A stretch of 54,214 nt of DNA from Alkalibaculum sporogenes (GCF_009362815.1 NZ_WHNX01000020.1:1-54214); one strand, 5' to 3'; positions 44,011 to 53,169 are shown, counted from the first letter of the stretch. Numbers and translations: made by a program. The notes: generated by a model not told the origin, from the letters alone.

Positions 44011-44604
44011 ATGAAAATATGCGTTTTATTAGGAAGCCCAAGAAAGAATGGAAATACAAATGCATTAGTTAAGCCCTTTGTCGAACGCTTAGATGAAAAA
44101 GGACATAACTGTGTTTTGATTAACTTATATGATTTAGAATTAAATTCCTGCATTGCATGTCGAAAATGCCAGAAAGATTGGATAGGTTTCGGATGTCATT
44201 ACAATGATGATGTACACAAGATATTTGATCAGATTATGATCTGTGACGTATTTGTTTTAGCAACACCCATTTATTCTTGGTATTGCACACCTCCTATGAA
44301 GATAGTCCTTGATCGGCTGGTTTATGATATGAATAAGTATTATGGTGATGAAATAGGACCTGCATTATGGGAAGGTAAAACAGTGGCGCTTATTACCACT
44401 TGCGGTTATAAACCGCAATCAGGTGCAGATCTATGGGAAGAAGGTGTTCGTCGTTATTGTAAGCATTCAAAACTAATTTATTATTCGATGCTCGTAGAAC
44501 GTCATTTGGGATATAAAAGTATATTTATGGACGAAGAAAAAGATTCACATGCTAGGATATTTGCAGATACATTGATTGCTCAAATACAAAAATCAAATGA
44601 ATAG
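44011..44604 (+). CDS. Flavodoxin-fold NAD(P)H-dependent oxidoreductase (iron-sulfur flavoprotein-like)
   Basis: 197 residues. FMN phosphate loop LLGSPRKNGNTNALV at 5-19, the second FMN loop TPIYSWYCTPPMK near 88. A compact cysteine cluster CIACRKCQ at 49-56 with a further Cys near 63 resembles the cluster loop of iron-sulfur flavoproteins. GGAGG lies seven bases before the ATG and a terminator follows, so it is monocistronic. Probable role is electron transfer or reduction of quinone-like or nitro compounds; a link to the island's pathways is not shown. Confidence 0.85.
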   Translation: MKICVLLGSPRKNGNTNALVKPFVERLDEKGHNCVLINLYDLELNSCIACRKCQKDWIGFGCHYNDDVHKIFDQIMICDVFVLATPIYSWYCTPPMKIVLDRLVYDMNKYYGDEIGPALWEGKTVALITTCGYKPQSGADLWEEGVRRYCKHSKLIYYSMLVERHLGYKSIFMDEEKDSHARIFADTLIAQIQKSNE

Positions 44605-44711
44605 TAGTGATGTAATCCATAGGATAAACAAAGATTTTAAAAGAATTCAGTAGAGACTGTGAGTGTGAAATAATCTCTGTATATTAGCTTTCTATGATAA
44701 GAATTTGTTAG

Positions 44712-44739
44712 GTAAGGTAGTCCCAAAAGGCTGTCTTAC
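44712..44739 (+). terminator. Terminator after the flavoprotein gene
   Basis: 9-bp stem with two G-U pairs (44712-44720 with 44731-44739) followed by six Ts. Confidence 0.7.
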
Positions 44740-44844
44740 TTTTTTAAATATATTCAATAATTTATGGAATGTCAATAGCGCCTGTAGTGAAAAGGCGTTG
44801 ATTTTCAAATATTGCCCCTTTTATATTAAAGCGGGATTCTTCCC

Positions 44845-45347
44845 TCATACATACATTATAGAGAATTCTCCATAAACCTTACCCCAGTTTCTAAGAGGCT
44901 GAGCCCATTTCTTAGTTACCTGCAAGGTTACTAAGTAATGGGCTTTCATTAAGGCTTTTCACTTGGAAATACATCGATGCTATTTAGCCTTTGATATGTA
45001 CTATTAAAGGTTCTCAATTGCATTCGTAGTATAAATTTCCTTTCTCACATCAGATGAAGACTTGAATATTGGACTGATTATATCCCAGTTAACATCCCTG
45101 CTTTTCATAGCTTTAGGATAAGACGAGTTCCATTTTTCAGTTACTTCTTGCATCCGTTCATACCCAATCTTCTCATTAGGCGCTTGATATATTGTCTTGA
45201 GATCAGCGGCAAATTTCTTCATATCCTTGTAGCCGACATACTTCAAGGTATTTCTAACCTGATGTACGATGCAACGTTGATACTCAGTTTTAGGAAAGGA
45301 CGCTGAAATTGCCTCCTTTATACCTGTTGTTAAATCATCAGCGCAAA
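44845..45347 (-). pseudogene. IS256-family (Mutator) transposase, C-terminal half, decayed
   Basis: Family blocks on the minus strand: ADDLTTGIKEAISASFP and CIVHQVRNTLKYVGYKDMKK, then 80 open codons to IYTTNAIENL, then after stops KKWAQPLRNWGKVYGEFS near the end. The N-terminal half with the first catalytic Asp is missing. The right boundary joins directly onto a corrinoid-protein scrap, marking a deletion or recombination event. Confidence 0.8.
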
Positions 45348-45395
45348 AGCTTCTGACATGCTTTTGAAAATGCTCTTTCCAATATCATGCAAATC
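45348..45395 (-). pseudogene. Corrinoid-protein fragment (DLHDIG motif)
   Basis: 48 bases encoding DLHDIGKSIFKSMSEA on the minus strand, the cobalamin-ligand helix of methyltransferase corrinoid proteins. It is close to, but not identical with, the equivalent part of the pseudogene at 11175-11806. It fuses directly to the transposase remnant. It implies a second corrinoid gene once stood next to the methyltransferase module. Confidence 0.65.
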
Positions 45396-45447
45396 TAAAT
45401 ACTTTCAGGATATACACCTTCACCAATTTGATTATTCTTCATCTCCA

Positions 45448-45654
45448 TTATTTATTGTATCCAATCTTCTTCTTTCTTGATCTGTAGATATCATCATCTA
45501 ACCGTTGTCTTTCAGTACCTAATAATTTAAATCTACTATTAATTAGAACTGCAAAAACAATTGCAATACAACTCCATACTGCTATCCAAATAAATTTTTT
45601 ATTAAAACCAGAAACTAAATCTTGATCGAGCCATGTTCCCATTAAAGAAGTCAT
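45448..45654 (-). CDS. Small membrane protein or C-terminal transporter fragment
   Basis: 68 residues from an ATG at 45654 with GGAGG five bases upstream. One membrane segment (FIWIAVWSCIAIVFAVLI, about 23-40) followed by a charged tail with KLLGTERQRLDDDIYRSRKK. The shape resembles the last helix and tail of an MFS carrier, so it may be the remnant of one. The frame is open up to 45705, but that part lies in the terminator of the permease gene. Downstream of a permease and next to decayed IS material; whether it is expressed is unclear. Confidence 0.4.
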   Translation of the reverse strand: MTSLMGTWLDQDLVSGFNKKFIWIAVWSCIAIVFAVLINSRFKLLGTERQRLDDDIYRSRKKKIGYNK

Positions 45655-45684
45655 AAACGCCTCCGACATGGGAGGGTACCTAAC

Positions 45685-45724
45685 ATAATTAGCAACAAAC
45701 ATCAAAGTGTTTGTTGCTAATTAT
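45685..45724 (-). terminator. Terminator of the methyltransferase-permease operon
   Basis: 17-bp perfect stem (45685-45701 with 45708-45724) and 6-base loop, 11 bases after the permease stop codon at 45736. Confidence 0.75.
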
Positions 45725-45735
45725 TTAGTATACGG

Positions 45736-47121
45736 TTAAATTAAACCGATCAACATCCAATAGGGGACAGCAATCGCCAATAGAAAAATTATGCTTAATG
45801 CCATTTTCATGCCCCAAAGTTTAACGAAATCCTTGGTAGATATCATACCATAACCTGTGAAAATCAAAACCAAGGCCCATTGGTAAGGAAGGATGATTTC
45901 TGAAGTTGCAACATTCATTGCATAATAAACAGGAAGTGGATCGATATTCAAGTTTAATGCAATTTCAGTAAGTGGTACTGTCAGTGTAGCATACACTGCT
46001 AAAGGCGTAAGGAAAAACTTAGAAATTACAACGGTAACCCAAATTGCTGCAAAAACAAAATATGGGCTTTTACCAACTAATATTGGTAAGAGCGCATTAG
46101 CAATCAAAGTTCCCAATCCTAAGGCACTGGCTGCTTGACCTATGCTAAGAGCCCCAGTAACAAAAATTACCATTTGATAGTTTATTTTTTGCATATCTTC
46201 CACGGTACCAATTTTCAAACCAGGTACATAGTATAACAGGGGTATAAGCGCAAATCCCCAACCAATGTTGATTTTATGTACGTTAGCTGTTAGAAGGAAT
46301 ATGACCAATATAATAGCACCAATAGCTCCTTGGATTTCTGGTTTAGTAATTTTACCAAGCTTTGTATATTCTATGGTCACAAAATCTTTAATGTCAATTT
46401 TTTCTTTTGGCTTTGTAAGCTTTGCAAGCAAAAACAAGAGTACGAAATACCAAATTACGTATGGTATATTGTGATATAGATACTGAACATAAGTTACTGT
46501 AACGTCCGTAACGGCAGCTCCTAAGCCTTGTATAGTTGCGAAGTTGGAGTTATACAAAAAGAATGTTGGAAACCAAGATGAGATGAAAGCAGCTAACATA
46601 ATGCCACCACTCTCCTTAGAAACCTTTAAGTTAAGAGCTTTACATATTCCGTAACCGAGTGCTGCGAAAGCAACGTAGACACGTCCCGGTGCCAATACGT
46701 TAAGTATAATTCCACCAAGACCAAGGCCGGCAATAATTCCAAAATACGTTCCACCTGTTTTCATTATGCTCCAATAAGCAATTCTATTGAGCAATCCTAT
46801 GCGATCTAATACATTTGCTAACAGGAATCCACCGAGTACCATCCATGGGATGAAGTTAGTCCAAGCACCGAAGGCAACTTCACCTGGTACAACGTTAAAT
46901 ATTACATAGAGTATCATTAGACCCATTGCGGTTACAGCAGTTGGGATAATGTTTAAGACAAATAAAATGATTGACGTCAATGTGATTGCGGCGTATTTTC
47001 TAAGTTCAGGAGTAAATGTTTCTGTTGTAGGGATAAACATAATGATGATTGGGACAAGAATCACGATTGCCCACTTGATTTTCTCTTTTATTGATGTATT
47101 CTTTGTCACAATTTCAGACAT
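45736..47121 (-). CDS. SLC13-type (divalent anion:Na+ symporter) permease 1
   Basis: 461 residues, about eleven to twelve membrane segments. The family is indicated by the two re-entrant regions, around NFIPWMVLGGFLLANVLDRIGL (88-110) and QAASALGLGTLIANALLP (C-terminal half), and by AVYATLTVPLTEIALNL. It begins 18 bases after the methyltransferase-like gene and shares its promoter. Its partner paralogue is at 50241. Members move di- and tricarboxylates or other organic anions; the coupling to the methyltransferase suggests that it imports the methyl donor. Confidence 0.87.
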   Translation of the reverse strand: MSEIVTKNTSIKEKIKWAIVILVPIIIMFIPTTETFTPELRKYAAITLTSIILFVLNIIPTAVTAMGLMILYVIFNVVPGEVAFGAWTNFIPWMVLGGFLLANVLDRIGLLNRIAYWSIMKTGGTYFGIIAGLGLGGIILNVLAPGRVYVAFAALGYGICKALNLKVSKESGGIMLAAFISSWFPTFFLYNSNFATIQGLGAAVTDVTVTYVQYLYHNIPYVIWYFVLLFLLAKLTKPKEKIDIKDFVTIEYTKLGKITKPEIQGAIGAIILVIFLLTANVHKINIGWGFALIPLLYYVPGLKIGTVEDMQKINYQMVIFVTGALSIGQAASALGLGTLIANALLPILVGKSPYFVFAAIWVTVVISKFFLTPLAVYATLTVPLTEIALNLNIDPLPVYYAMNVATSEIILPYQWALVLIFTGYGMISTKDFVKLWGMKMALSIIFLLAIAVPYWMLIGLI

Positions 47122-47139
47122 GGGAAAGCCTCCTTTTTA

Positions 47140-48510
47140 TTAGACGATTGCAAAAATCATCTTGAATAATAATTCTTCATACTGTTGTAGCGAGTTGTTT
47201 ACATCCGATGCCAACTGAGTTTCGATATCGTTTTTCGGTATAGTTGACCAATCGGTATACAAATCAGCGGAAAAGGGTTCAACAGAAGTGTCTAGTTTTA
47301 TGCTATTGTTTCCAGAGGAATCATTGACCAATTGACCAGCATTGTGGTACTTCGTATTTTCTGCAACATACTCGATAACGGCTGTAAAGTTTTCAATATT
47401 GATAGTATCTAAGGACATTGCGCTTTTATCAAAATCAAAAACGTACTTGCCTCCTGGTGCCATAATGTCAATAAGTTCTTTGGCTTTATCGATGCACTGT
47501 TGTTTCGTTGCAGTTTTTAAATAGGTAATAGGATATAGACCACTGAGGATGTGACGTTTACCCAACTTTTCTTTGATTTCTTTTGGATCGCCGTATTCAA
47601 AGAGAATTCTGGTGTTTTCCGGAAGTTCCTGCAACAAATCCAAGTAGCGCATCCAATCGTGTTCGCAAAAGAGTGAGGCTGTTTGGCCGTGTTCTGCCAT
47701 AATATTGATAAACTTGCTGAAGGAAGGCCAATATAACTTTTCGAAGTCTTTTCTTCTCAAATAGGTGCCGAGGTGCAATGGCATGAATACATGACCTAAC
47801 TTATGAGGATTGTTTGGAAGCCCCCTTTTAACCTGCATTGGCATCATTGCTTCACAAGCCTCAATAATCATTTCTGGTTGCTTCCGTACGTCCATGTAAA
47901 TTCCCTTCACGCTACGAAGGAAATCCCCGATGAAATCAAAAGATGATTGGCATAGTGTTGCGGAACCAGCGGGTTGGGTGAAGTACCCGTATTCCTGGTT
48001 GATTGAACCTATAATGCTTTGCCATTTGGCTGAGTGATCGTAATATGCTTTCAATGCTTTTGATACGACGAGAGATTGTTTTGCTCCGCTACCTTCCAGG
48101 TTTTTAAAGTTTCTGGGTAGGCATTTCTCAACGATGAAATCGTAAGGAGATTGAATGAATGCCTTGTATTCATTAGCATAAAGAGTTTCTACGTCTGCAT
48201 GTTGCATGTATCCGGTTTTGCTCATGTAATATCCTTTTGACCCAAGGATCTTGAAATGATGGGGAGTTTTAACGATGCCGCCCACTGTGCATGTATCTGT
48301 GGGAATCATTTCGCACACTTTGTGAATAGCATTACTGATTTCTTCACTATCCATGTTCCATAATGTTTTTCCAACGGAGATATTGGAATACTCCAATGTA
48401 GCTTCCAAGGTTAGCTTTGCTCCGATGGGAACCCGTTCTGGGATAATTCCACTGTATACATCTTCAAAAAGTTTTGTCCTTTCTTCCTTTTTTTTTTGAG
48501 CTTTATTCAT
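47140..48510 (-). CDS. UroD-superfamily methyltransferase-like protein 1
   Basis: 456 residues. The TIM-barrel of the uroporphyrinogen decarboxylase/corrinoid methyltransferase superfamily is suggested by RVPIGAKLTLEATLEY, HVFMPLHLGTYLRRKDFEKLYWPSF, SLFCEHDWMRYLDLLQELP and HILSGLYPITYLKT. The HemE substrate-binding N-terminus is absent, so it is not HemE. A Cys-x-His (FCEHDW) could be part of a zinc site, but the canonical His-x-Cys of MtaA is not evident. About 75 extra C-terminal residues compared with its paralogue at 52021. Operon with permease 1. The likely role is methyl transfer from an imported compound to a corrinoid or folate. Confidence 0.75.
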   Translation of the reverse strand: MNKAQKKKEERTKLFEDVYSGIIPERVPIGAKLTLEATLEYSNISVGKTLWNMDSEEISNAIHKVCEMIPTDTCTVGGIVKTPHHFKILGSKGYYMSKTGYMQHADVETLYANEYKAFIQSPYDFIVEKCLPRNFKNLEGSGAKQSLVVSKALKAYYDHSAKWQSIIGSINQEYGYFTQPAGSATLCQSSFDFIGDFLRSVKGIYMDVRKQPEMIIEACEAMMPMQVKRGLPNNPHKLGHVFMPLHLGTYLRRKDFEKLYWPSFSKFINIMAEHGQTASLFCEHDWMRYLDLLQELPENTRILFEYGDPKEIKEKLGKRHILSGLYPITYLKTATKQQCIDKAKELIDIMAPGGKYVFDFDKSAMSLDTINIENFTAVIEYVAENTKYHNAGQLVNDSSGNNSIKLDTSVEPFSADLYTDWSTIPKNDIETQLASDVNNSLQQYEELLFKMIFAIV

Positions 48511-48561
48511 GCTTTCGTTCCTCCTTAAATTGTAATGTGACTTTTTCTATGAGATATGACA

Positions 48562-48590
48562 AGTATAGTTCAGAGACAATTGCAAATCAA
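48562..48590 (-). promoter_or_regulatory. Promoter of methyltransferase 1
   Basis: Minus strand TTGATT (48590-48585), 17 bases, TATACT (48567-48562). The -35 lies 15 bases from the conserved operator at 48606-48637. Confidence 0.7.
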
Positions 48591-48605
48591 TAGTTTGAAA
48601 TCAAC

Positions 48606-48637
48606 TGTCAATTTACAAAATGGACAATTGATTGACA
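48606..48637. promoter_or_regulatory. 32-bp operator, copy A
   Basis: Outer arms TGTCAAT and ATTGACA frame a TTTTGTAAAT-like centre with a third half-site TGTCCAT (minus strand). It is 28/32 identical to the operator at 51910-51941 when both are read toward their methyltransferase genes. It lies between the divergent methyltransferase 1 and XRE regulator genes. Confidence 0.75.
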
Positions 48638-48678
48638 ACATTTTTTATTGATGGTACCATGTGTAAGAGGTGATTTTA

Positions 48679-50172
48679 TTGAGAAAGAATCAATCCAAGT
48701 TAGGTTACCTAATGGATCAGTTCCGAGTGAAAGGCAATGACCTTGCGGATTATCTGCATATTGACAACTCTCTGATCAGCAAGTGGAAGACTGGTAAAAG
48801 AAAGTTGTCATCGGAAAGTGAGACATTGAATACTATTGTCGATTTTTTTATAAAATTAGACTCGAATACAGATTTCCTAAACATTCTCAGTTTGCTCCGA
48901 ACGGCATATCCCGGTGTGTCTATGAATGGATCGGACAAAATGAAAATTCTACTGAAACGATGGCTTACAGAAGATGAAGCGGAAAACTATTTCCTCTCAA
49001 AACAGATAAAAAACATCAATGTAAAAATGACACAGAATATTTTGTACAAAGGAGACGATGGACGTCAAAGAGCGGCAATGGATCTTGTGGACTTGATGTT
49101 GGAATCAACAGATAAGGAAGAAATAATGATTATGGATTATGACCGTTCTACATGGAAATATAAAGATATTGATTTTCACATGCGTTGGTTTCAAAAATAT
49201 GAACAAATTATTGAAAAGGGGCATAAGGTGGTGATACTGGATTTTGAGGATCGATCATTTGAAGATCGGCTCCAACAACTGACGGATTGGCTTGGCTTTT
49301 ATATTCGTGGAAACGTGGAGAAATACATTAACTATGGCGAATTTAAGGGTATTTTCAAACCAAGCTTGCTTGTGCTAAAGGATAAGGCTGCCCTTTTCGG
49401 TATAACGGCGGAAGGATTTACCTCTAAAATGAACGTTCAAATTACATCCGACAAAGTGATGATTGACCATTGTACTCAACTGTACGAAGCGGCAAAGTCG
49501 TTGTGTTCGCCGATATTTCATCCCATAAAGCAGGGAGATTTGGAGCAACTACTAAAGATTCATTTATCCATGGAAAGAGAAGCAGGCGATATGATATTGA
49601 AGGACACAGTACCCTATTGTATGTTGTTACCTGAAGAGCTTTTTTATAATATTTTGAAGGAAAACCTGGTAGAAGAAGATCGGATCGAAACCCTGTTAGA
49701 TTATTACAACGAATATAGTGAAACTTTCTTTAAAAATATACATCATTTCAAATACCGAGTATTGCTGGATGAATTCTATCTGGAAAATGCCATGATATCG
49801 CAAAAAGAATTGGAGTATAGCTTCCTTTCCATTCTGACAGGGAAGCCGATTTTCGTTAGTAAGGAGTATTGCTGTTATCACTTGGATCACATGATGAATC
49901 TAATGAACACATACAAAAATTTCGAAATGAGCTTTGGTTCCTATCAGGATAAGGATCATTTTAAAGGAATCGATATCTACTTGAAAAAGTACAAAATGAC
50001 CATAGCTAGCGGGTGGAGCAAATCTATATATAGTCGAGAGCCGAGTATGAACGATACACTTTATATGTACTACACAAGTCTGTGGGACGGCATGAGTAGC
50101 TTCGATAAGGACAGAACTATTGTTGAACAAAAAATCAGGAAGCTTTCTGGTTTTCATTCCTATGACGTTTGA
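48679..50172 (+). CDS. XRE-type regulator with large unknown effector domain
   Basis: 497 residues from a TTG at 48679 with GAGGTGA six bases upstream; a GTG at 48670 overlaps that site. Residues about 8-45 form a lambda-repressor-type helix-turn-helix (GNDLADYLHIDNSLISKWKT). The remaining 430 residues resemble no domain I can name. They are soluble and mixed alpha/beta, with IMIMDYDRS and VVILDFEDR-like strands. Transcribed away from methyltransferase 1 and convergent with permease 2. It probably binds the TGTCMAT half-site operators found at three places in this module. Confidence 0.75.
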   Translation: MRKNQSKLGYLMDQFRVKGNDLADYLHIDNSLISKWKTGKRKLSSESETLNTIVDFFIKLDSNTDFLNILSLLRTAYPGVSMNGSDKMKILLKRWLTEDEAENYFLSKQIKNINVKMTQNILYKGDDGRQRAAMDLVDLMLESTDKEEIMIMDYDRSTWKYKDIDFHMRWFQKYEQIIEKGHKVVILDFEDRSFEDRLQQLTDWLGFYIRGNVEKYINYGEFKGIFKPSLLVLKDKAALFGITAEGFTSKMNVQITSDKVMIDHCTQLYEAAKSLCSPIFHPIKQGDLEQLLKIHLSMEREAGDMILKDTVPYCMLLPEELFYNILKENLVEEDRIETLLDYYNEYSETFFKNIHHFKYRVLLDEFYLENAMISQKELEYSFLSILTGKPIFVSKEYCCYHLDHMMNLMNTYKNFEMSFGSYQDKDHFKGIDIYLKKYKMTIASGWSKSIYSREPSMNDTLYMYYTSLWDGMSSFDKDRTIVEQKIRKLSGFHSYDV

Positions 50173-50179
50173 TAAAGGA

Positions 50180-50210
50180 GAAGAACTTCCCTATTATAGA
50201 GAAGTTCTTC
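50180..50210 (+). terminator. Terminator of the XRE regulator gene
   Basis: 10-bp perfect stem GAAGAACTTC/GAAGTTCTTC with an 11-base loop and ATTTTT after it, eight bases past the stop codon. Confidence 0.8.
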
Positions 50211-50240
50211 ATTTTTATTGTCTCTCACTTGCCTTGTCAA

Positions 50241-51623
50241 TCAAGGGACCAAACCAATAAGTTTCCAATATGGAATGGTGATAACGATAAGAAAAACCAA
50301 ACTTAATGCTGCTTTAATGCTAAACAATTTGACAAAGCTTTTTAAATCAATCAAATTGAATGAAAAAAACATCAATCCCAAAGCCCATTCGTAGGGTAGG
50401 ATAACTTCCGTACCAACGTTCATGATGGCGTAACTTACGGCTAATGTAGATATCCCCAAAGATGCACCAATCTGGGCTAAAGGGACCGTCAAAGCTGCGT
50501 ATAGCCCCAATGGTGTCATAACGAAATTGCCCAAAAGCAAAACAAAAAATACAATAATGAAGAAACCCAATGATCCAAATCCTTGTATGAGGGGTATAAT
50601 TGTATTCGCTAGAATTTGACCAATACCAATGGCATTTGCTACGGATCCGATACTCAAACAGGCAGATACAAAGATAATCAGTCCGTAATTGACTTCTTTC
50701 AAGTCCTCATCTGTTCCAATTTGAATACCTGGGAAGTAAAAGAGTACTCCCGCAAAGAGGAATCCCCAAGAAGCATTGACTTTATGTAAGCTTTCTGTTA
50801 ATAAAAATGCAAGAAGCAATATGGAAATAAAAAGCGACTTCTTTTCATCTATATTCATTTTCCCCATTTTTTTCAATTCTGTTTGGGCATACTCTTTTGG
50901 ATTTTCACCTGCCTGTTTAGGCTTACACACCTTACCTATGATGAAAATCAATAGGGGCAAATAAAGGACGTAAGGAAGGTTATGGTAAAAGTATTGAAAC
51001 CATGAAATGGTCGTGTCACCAACATTTGCGGCGATACCCTGAATGATGCCATACGTAGGATTGTAAATAAAATAATGAGCGACAAAGGTAGAAAACAAAC
51101 CGGTGAGCATGATTCCCGATGACTCTAAGGATTTACCATAACCAAGTGCGACACACAGCCCAAAGGTAATGAAAGAAAAGGGGTACATGGCTTTACCAGG
51201 AATGAGAATGTGTGCAATCACTCCAGAAATCATGATTCCTAAAAGCAAACCCATGTAGGTACCACCAGTGCGAACAATAATCGAATATGCCAATCGATTC
51301 AGTATACCTGTACGAAGCATGATTCGAGCCATTAGTAACCCACCTAATACCATCCAAGGAATAGGCCCTAACCAGCCCGCAAAAGCGGTTGATGGAGGAG
51401 CTACTTCTAAAATAATATAAAAGACGGGGAGCAACAATGAAGCTATGACATTGGGCATGACCTCTGTTCCGAAAATTAGGATTGCAAAAAGTGTGATAAT
51501 CGAAAAGTTTTTTATTACTGCAGTATACACTTCTCCTGTGGGGATGAAAAGTGCAACCAGTGGTAGAATAATTACAATAGCCCATTTGATAATTAGTGAC
51601 TTTTCAAGACTTTTCTTAGACAT
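50241..51623 (-). CDS. SLC13-type (divalent anion:Na+ symporter) permease 2
   Basis: 460 residues, about eleven to twelve membrane segments. Paralogue of permease 1, sharing GPIPWMVLGGLLMARI, a proline-rich ILIPGKAMYPF region and GLYAALTVPLAQIGASL. GAGGTGA lies seven bases before the ATG. It is transcribed alone from 51742-51770, convergent with the regulator and divergent from methyltransferase 2. A transporter for the substrate of methyltransferase 2, or for a related anion, is the simplest reading. Confidence 0.87.
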   Translation of the reverse strand: MSKKSLEKSLIIKWAIVIILPLVALFIPTGEVYTAVIKNFSIITLFAILIFGTEVMPNVIASLLLPVFYIILEVAPPSTAFAGWLGPIPWMVLGGLLMARIMLRTGILNRLAYSIIVRTGGTYMGLLLGIMISGVIAHILIPGKAMYPFSFITFGLCVALGYGKSLESSGIMLTGLFSTFVAHYFIYNPTYGIIQGIAANVGDTTISWFQYFYHNLPYVLYLPLLIFIIGKVCKPKQAGENPKEYAQTELKKMGKMNIDEKKSLFISILLLAFLLTESLHKVNASWGFLFAGVLFYFPGIQIGTDEDLKEVNYGLIIFVSACLSIGSVANAIGIGQILANTIIPLIQGFGSLGFFIIVFFVLLLGNFVMTPLGLYAALTVPLAQIGASLGISTLAVSYAIMNVGTEVILPYEWALGLMFFSFNLIDLKSFVKLFSIKAALSLVFLIVITIPYWKLIGLVP

Positions 51624-51741
51624 TCACTTCACCTCAACAATTTAGTTTAGCATAATGTAATCTTCAAATTCAAGTTAGTAGATAATACGTACCGTAAAAT
51701 ATATTGTAATTATGATTACATTTAAAAAAGGTTATAGTTGG

Positions 51742-51770
51742 ATTATAGATACAATATGGTAAAAAAGCAA
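51742..51770 (-). promoter_or_regulatory. Promoter of permease 2
   Basis: Minus strand TTGCTT (51770-51765), 17 bases, TATAAT (51747-51742). The -35 abuts the TTGACA end of the large palindrome, unlike the 15-base gap at the methyltransferase promoters. Confidence 0.6.
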
Positions 51771-51824
51771 TGTCAATCAAGAAAGTGTCCATTTAAAAAA
51801 TGGACACTTTCTTGATTGACATTG
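51768..51824. promoter_or_regulatory. Perfect palindrome with 27-bp arms at the permease 2 promoter
   Basis: Arms 51768-51794 and 51798-51824 are perfect inverted repeats with a 3-base centre. Each arm carries two half-sites of the module's operator, TGTCAAT and TGTCCAT, eight bases apart. It could be a doubled operator; as RNA it would also form a very stable hairpin. Confidence 0.75.
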
Positions 51825-51909
51825 GTAATACATGAAACTCTCAGTAATCGGCACGTTCTCCGCCTCGGTAGCTCGCTGGCTACGCTCTCAGTATATCATG
51901 AGGGGAGTA

Positions 51910-51941
51910 TGTCAATAATTAGTCCATTTTTTAAATTGACA
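51910..51941. promoter_or_regulatory. 32-bp operator, copy C
   Basis: TGTCAAT-N18-ATTGACA with an internal GTCCATTTT. 28/32 identical to the minus-strand reading of 48606-48637. It ends 15 bases upstream of the -35 of methyltransferase 2, the same distance as copy A from its promoter. Confidence 0.75.
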
Positions 51942-51956
51942 ATACTTTGCAATATA

Positions 51957-51985
51957 TTGAGTTTTGTGTAAACGTGTACTATAAT
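51957..51985 (+). promoter_or_regulatory. Promoter of methyltransferase 2
   Basis: TTGAGT (51957-51962), 17 bases, TATAAT (51980-51985). The weak -35 with an operator just upstream suggests activation. Confidence 0.7.
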
Positions 51986-52020
51986 CATGTTTAGACAATC
52001 CAAAGAGAGGTGATGGTAAC

Positions 52021-53169
52021 ATGAGTACAAAGAAAGAAGAAAGAAATCAAATTTTTACAGATTTATTTACTGGTAAGAGACCATCAAGAATACCGGTTAC
52101 GCTGACAATGAACATAGAAGCAGCTCTGGAATACTATGGATATTCCATGCTTAGAGATCTGTATAATTCAAAACTCTGTTATGAAGTGGCTGATAGGTTA
52201 GCAGCGGAGTTAGACAGCGATTTGATTCCGGTTTCTCCAGCTTCAACTAATGCAGCGGTTCACCGTTATGTGAAAAATCAATTCATGGTTCCTGGAAACG
52301 ACGGATTTTTCCAACATCCCGACATATCCCCTATGGAAGTTGATGAATATCCAGAGTTTAACAAAAACCCGTTTGAATTTATTGTAAATAAAATCGTACC
52401 TAGAGTGAACAAAGTATTTGATACTGAACCAGATCTAGGATACATTCGAATGGCAGCAGCTAAGAAAGTGGTTAATGAACAGTATATTGGAATGAATCAG
52501 AAGCTTAGCGACAAACACGAACGTGGAGATGTAAGCAAGATAATAGCAGGTGCTTTTGCTCCTTTTGATTACATAGCGGACTATATTCGTAGCTTTTCCA
52601 CCATGATGCTCGACATGCGTAGAAGACCTGACTGGGTATTGGAAGCATGTGAAGGAGCTCTGGCATATGAAGTGAGCAAAATTCAAGCGCTACCAGATCC
52701 ACAATCTGGTGTTTTTTCTGAAGTATTCTTGCCGTTGCACATGGCACCTTACATGAGAACAAAAGATGTTGAGAAATTTTACTGGCCAACGTATAAAAAA
52801 ATAATTAGGGCAATACAAGAAAAAGGCTTCATACCACATGTATTTTATGAAAACGATTGGAGCCCTCATTTGGACTTATTGGAAGATATGCCTGGTATGC
52901 ATGTAGCAAAGTTCGAGTCGCCAGCTCCAGAACTTTTGGCTAAAAAAGTACCGTCTAGGAACGTCATCTCTGGCGTATATCCTTTTAGCATTATACGCTC
53001 AGGAAAGAAGCAGGAAGTAATTGATGAGGCGAAACGTATCATAGATATTCTAGGGCCAGGTGGAAACCTCATTCTTAATCCTAATAAAAGATTCATTAGA
53101 GCAGCAGATTTAAATGTAGAAAATATCCGTACATTCATTGAAAGTGTTCGGGAATACGGAACATACTAG
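52021..53169 (+). CDS. UroD-superfamily methyltransferase-like protein 2
   Basis: 382 residues, GAGAGGTGAT close before the ATG. Same fold and collinear motifs as the protein at 47140: IPVTLTMNIEAALEYYG, VFLPLHMAPYMRTKDVEKFYW, HVFYENDWSPHLDLLEDMP, NVISGVYPFSIIRSG. The Cys-x-His of paralogue 1 is Tyr-x-Asn here (FYENDW), so the two probably differ in metal use or substrate. It lacks the C-terminal extension. A 45-codon gene follows 17 bases downstream. Transcribed from 51957-51985 under the shared operator. Function as a methyl transferase is inferred from superfamily and corrinoid debris only. Confidence 0.75.
   Translation: MSTKKEERNQIFTDLFTGKRPSRIPVTLTMNIEAALEYYGYSMLRDLYNSKLCYEVADRLAAELDSDLIPVSPASTNAAVHRYVKNQFMVPGNDGFFQHPDISPMEVDEYPEFNKNPFEFIVNKIVPRVNKVFDTEPDLGYIRMAAAKKVVNEQYIGMNQKLSDKHERGDVSKIIAGAFAPFDYIADYIRSFSTMMLDMRRRPDWVLEACEGALAYEVSKIQALPDPQSGVFSEVFLPLHMAPYMRTKDVEKFYWPTYKKIIRAIQEKGFIPHVFYENDWSPHLDLLEDMPGMHVAKFESPAPELLAKKVPSRNVISGVYPFSIIRSGKKQEVIDEAKRIIDILGPGGNLILNPNKRFIRAADLNVENIRTFIESVREYGTY

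Noticed and set aside
47140-48510. Annotation as uroporphyrinogen decarboxylase HemE
   Set aside because: The HemE N-terminal substrate-binding motif is absent, the genes sit with permeases and a dedicated regulator, and no other haem genes are nearby.
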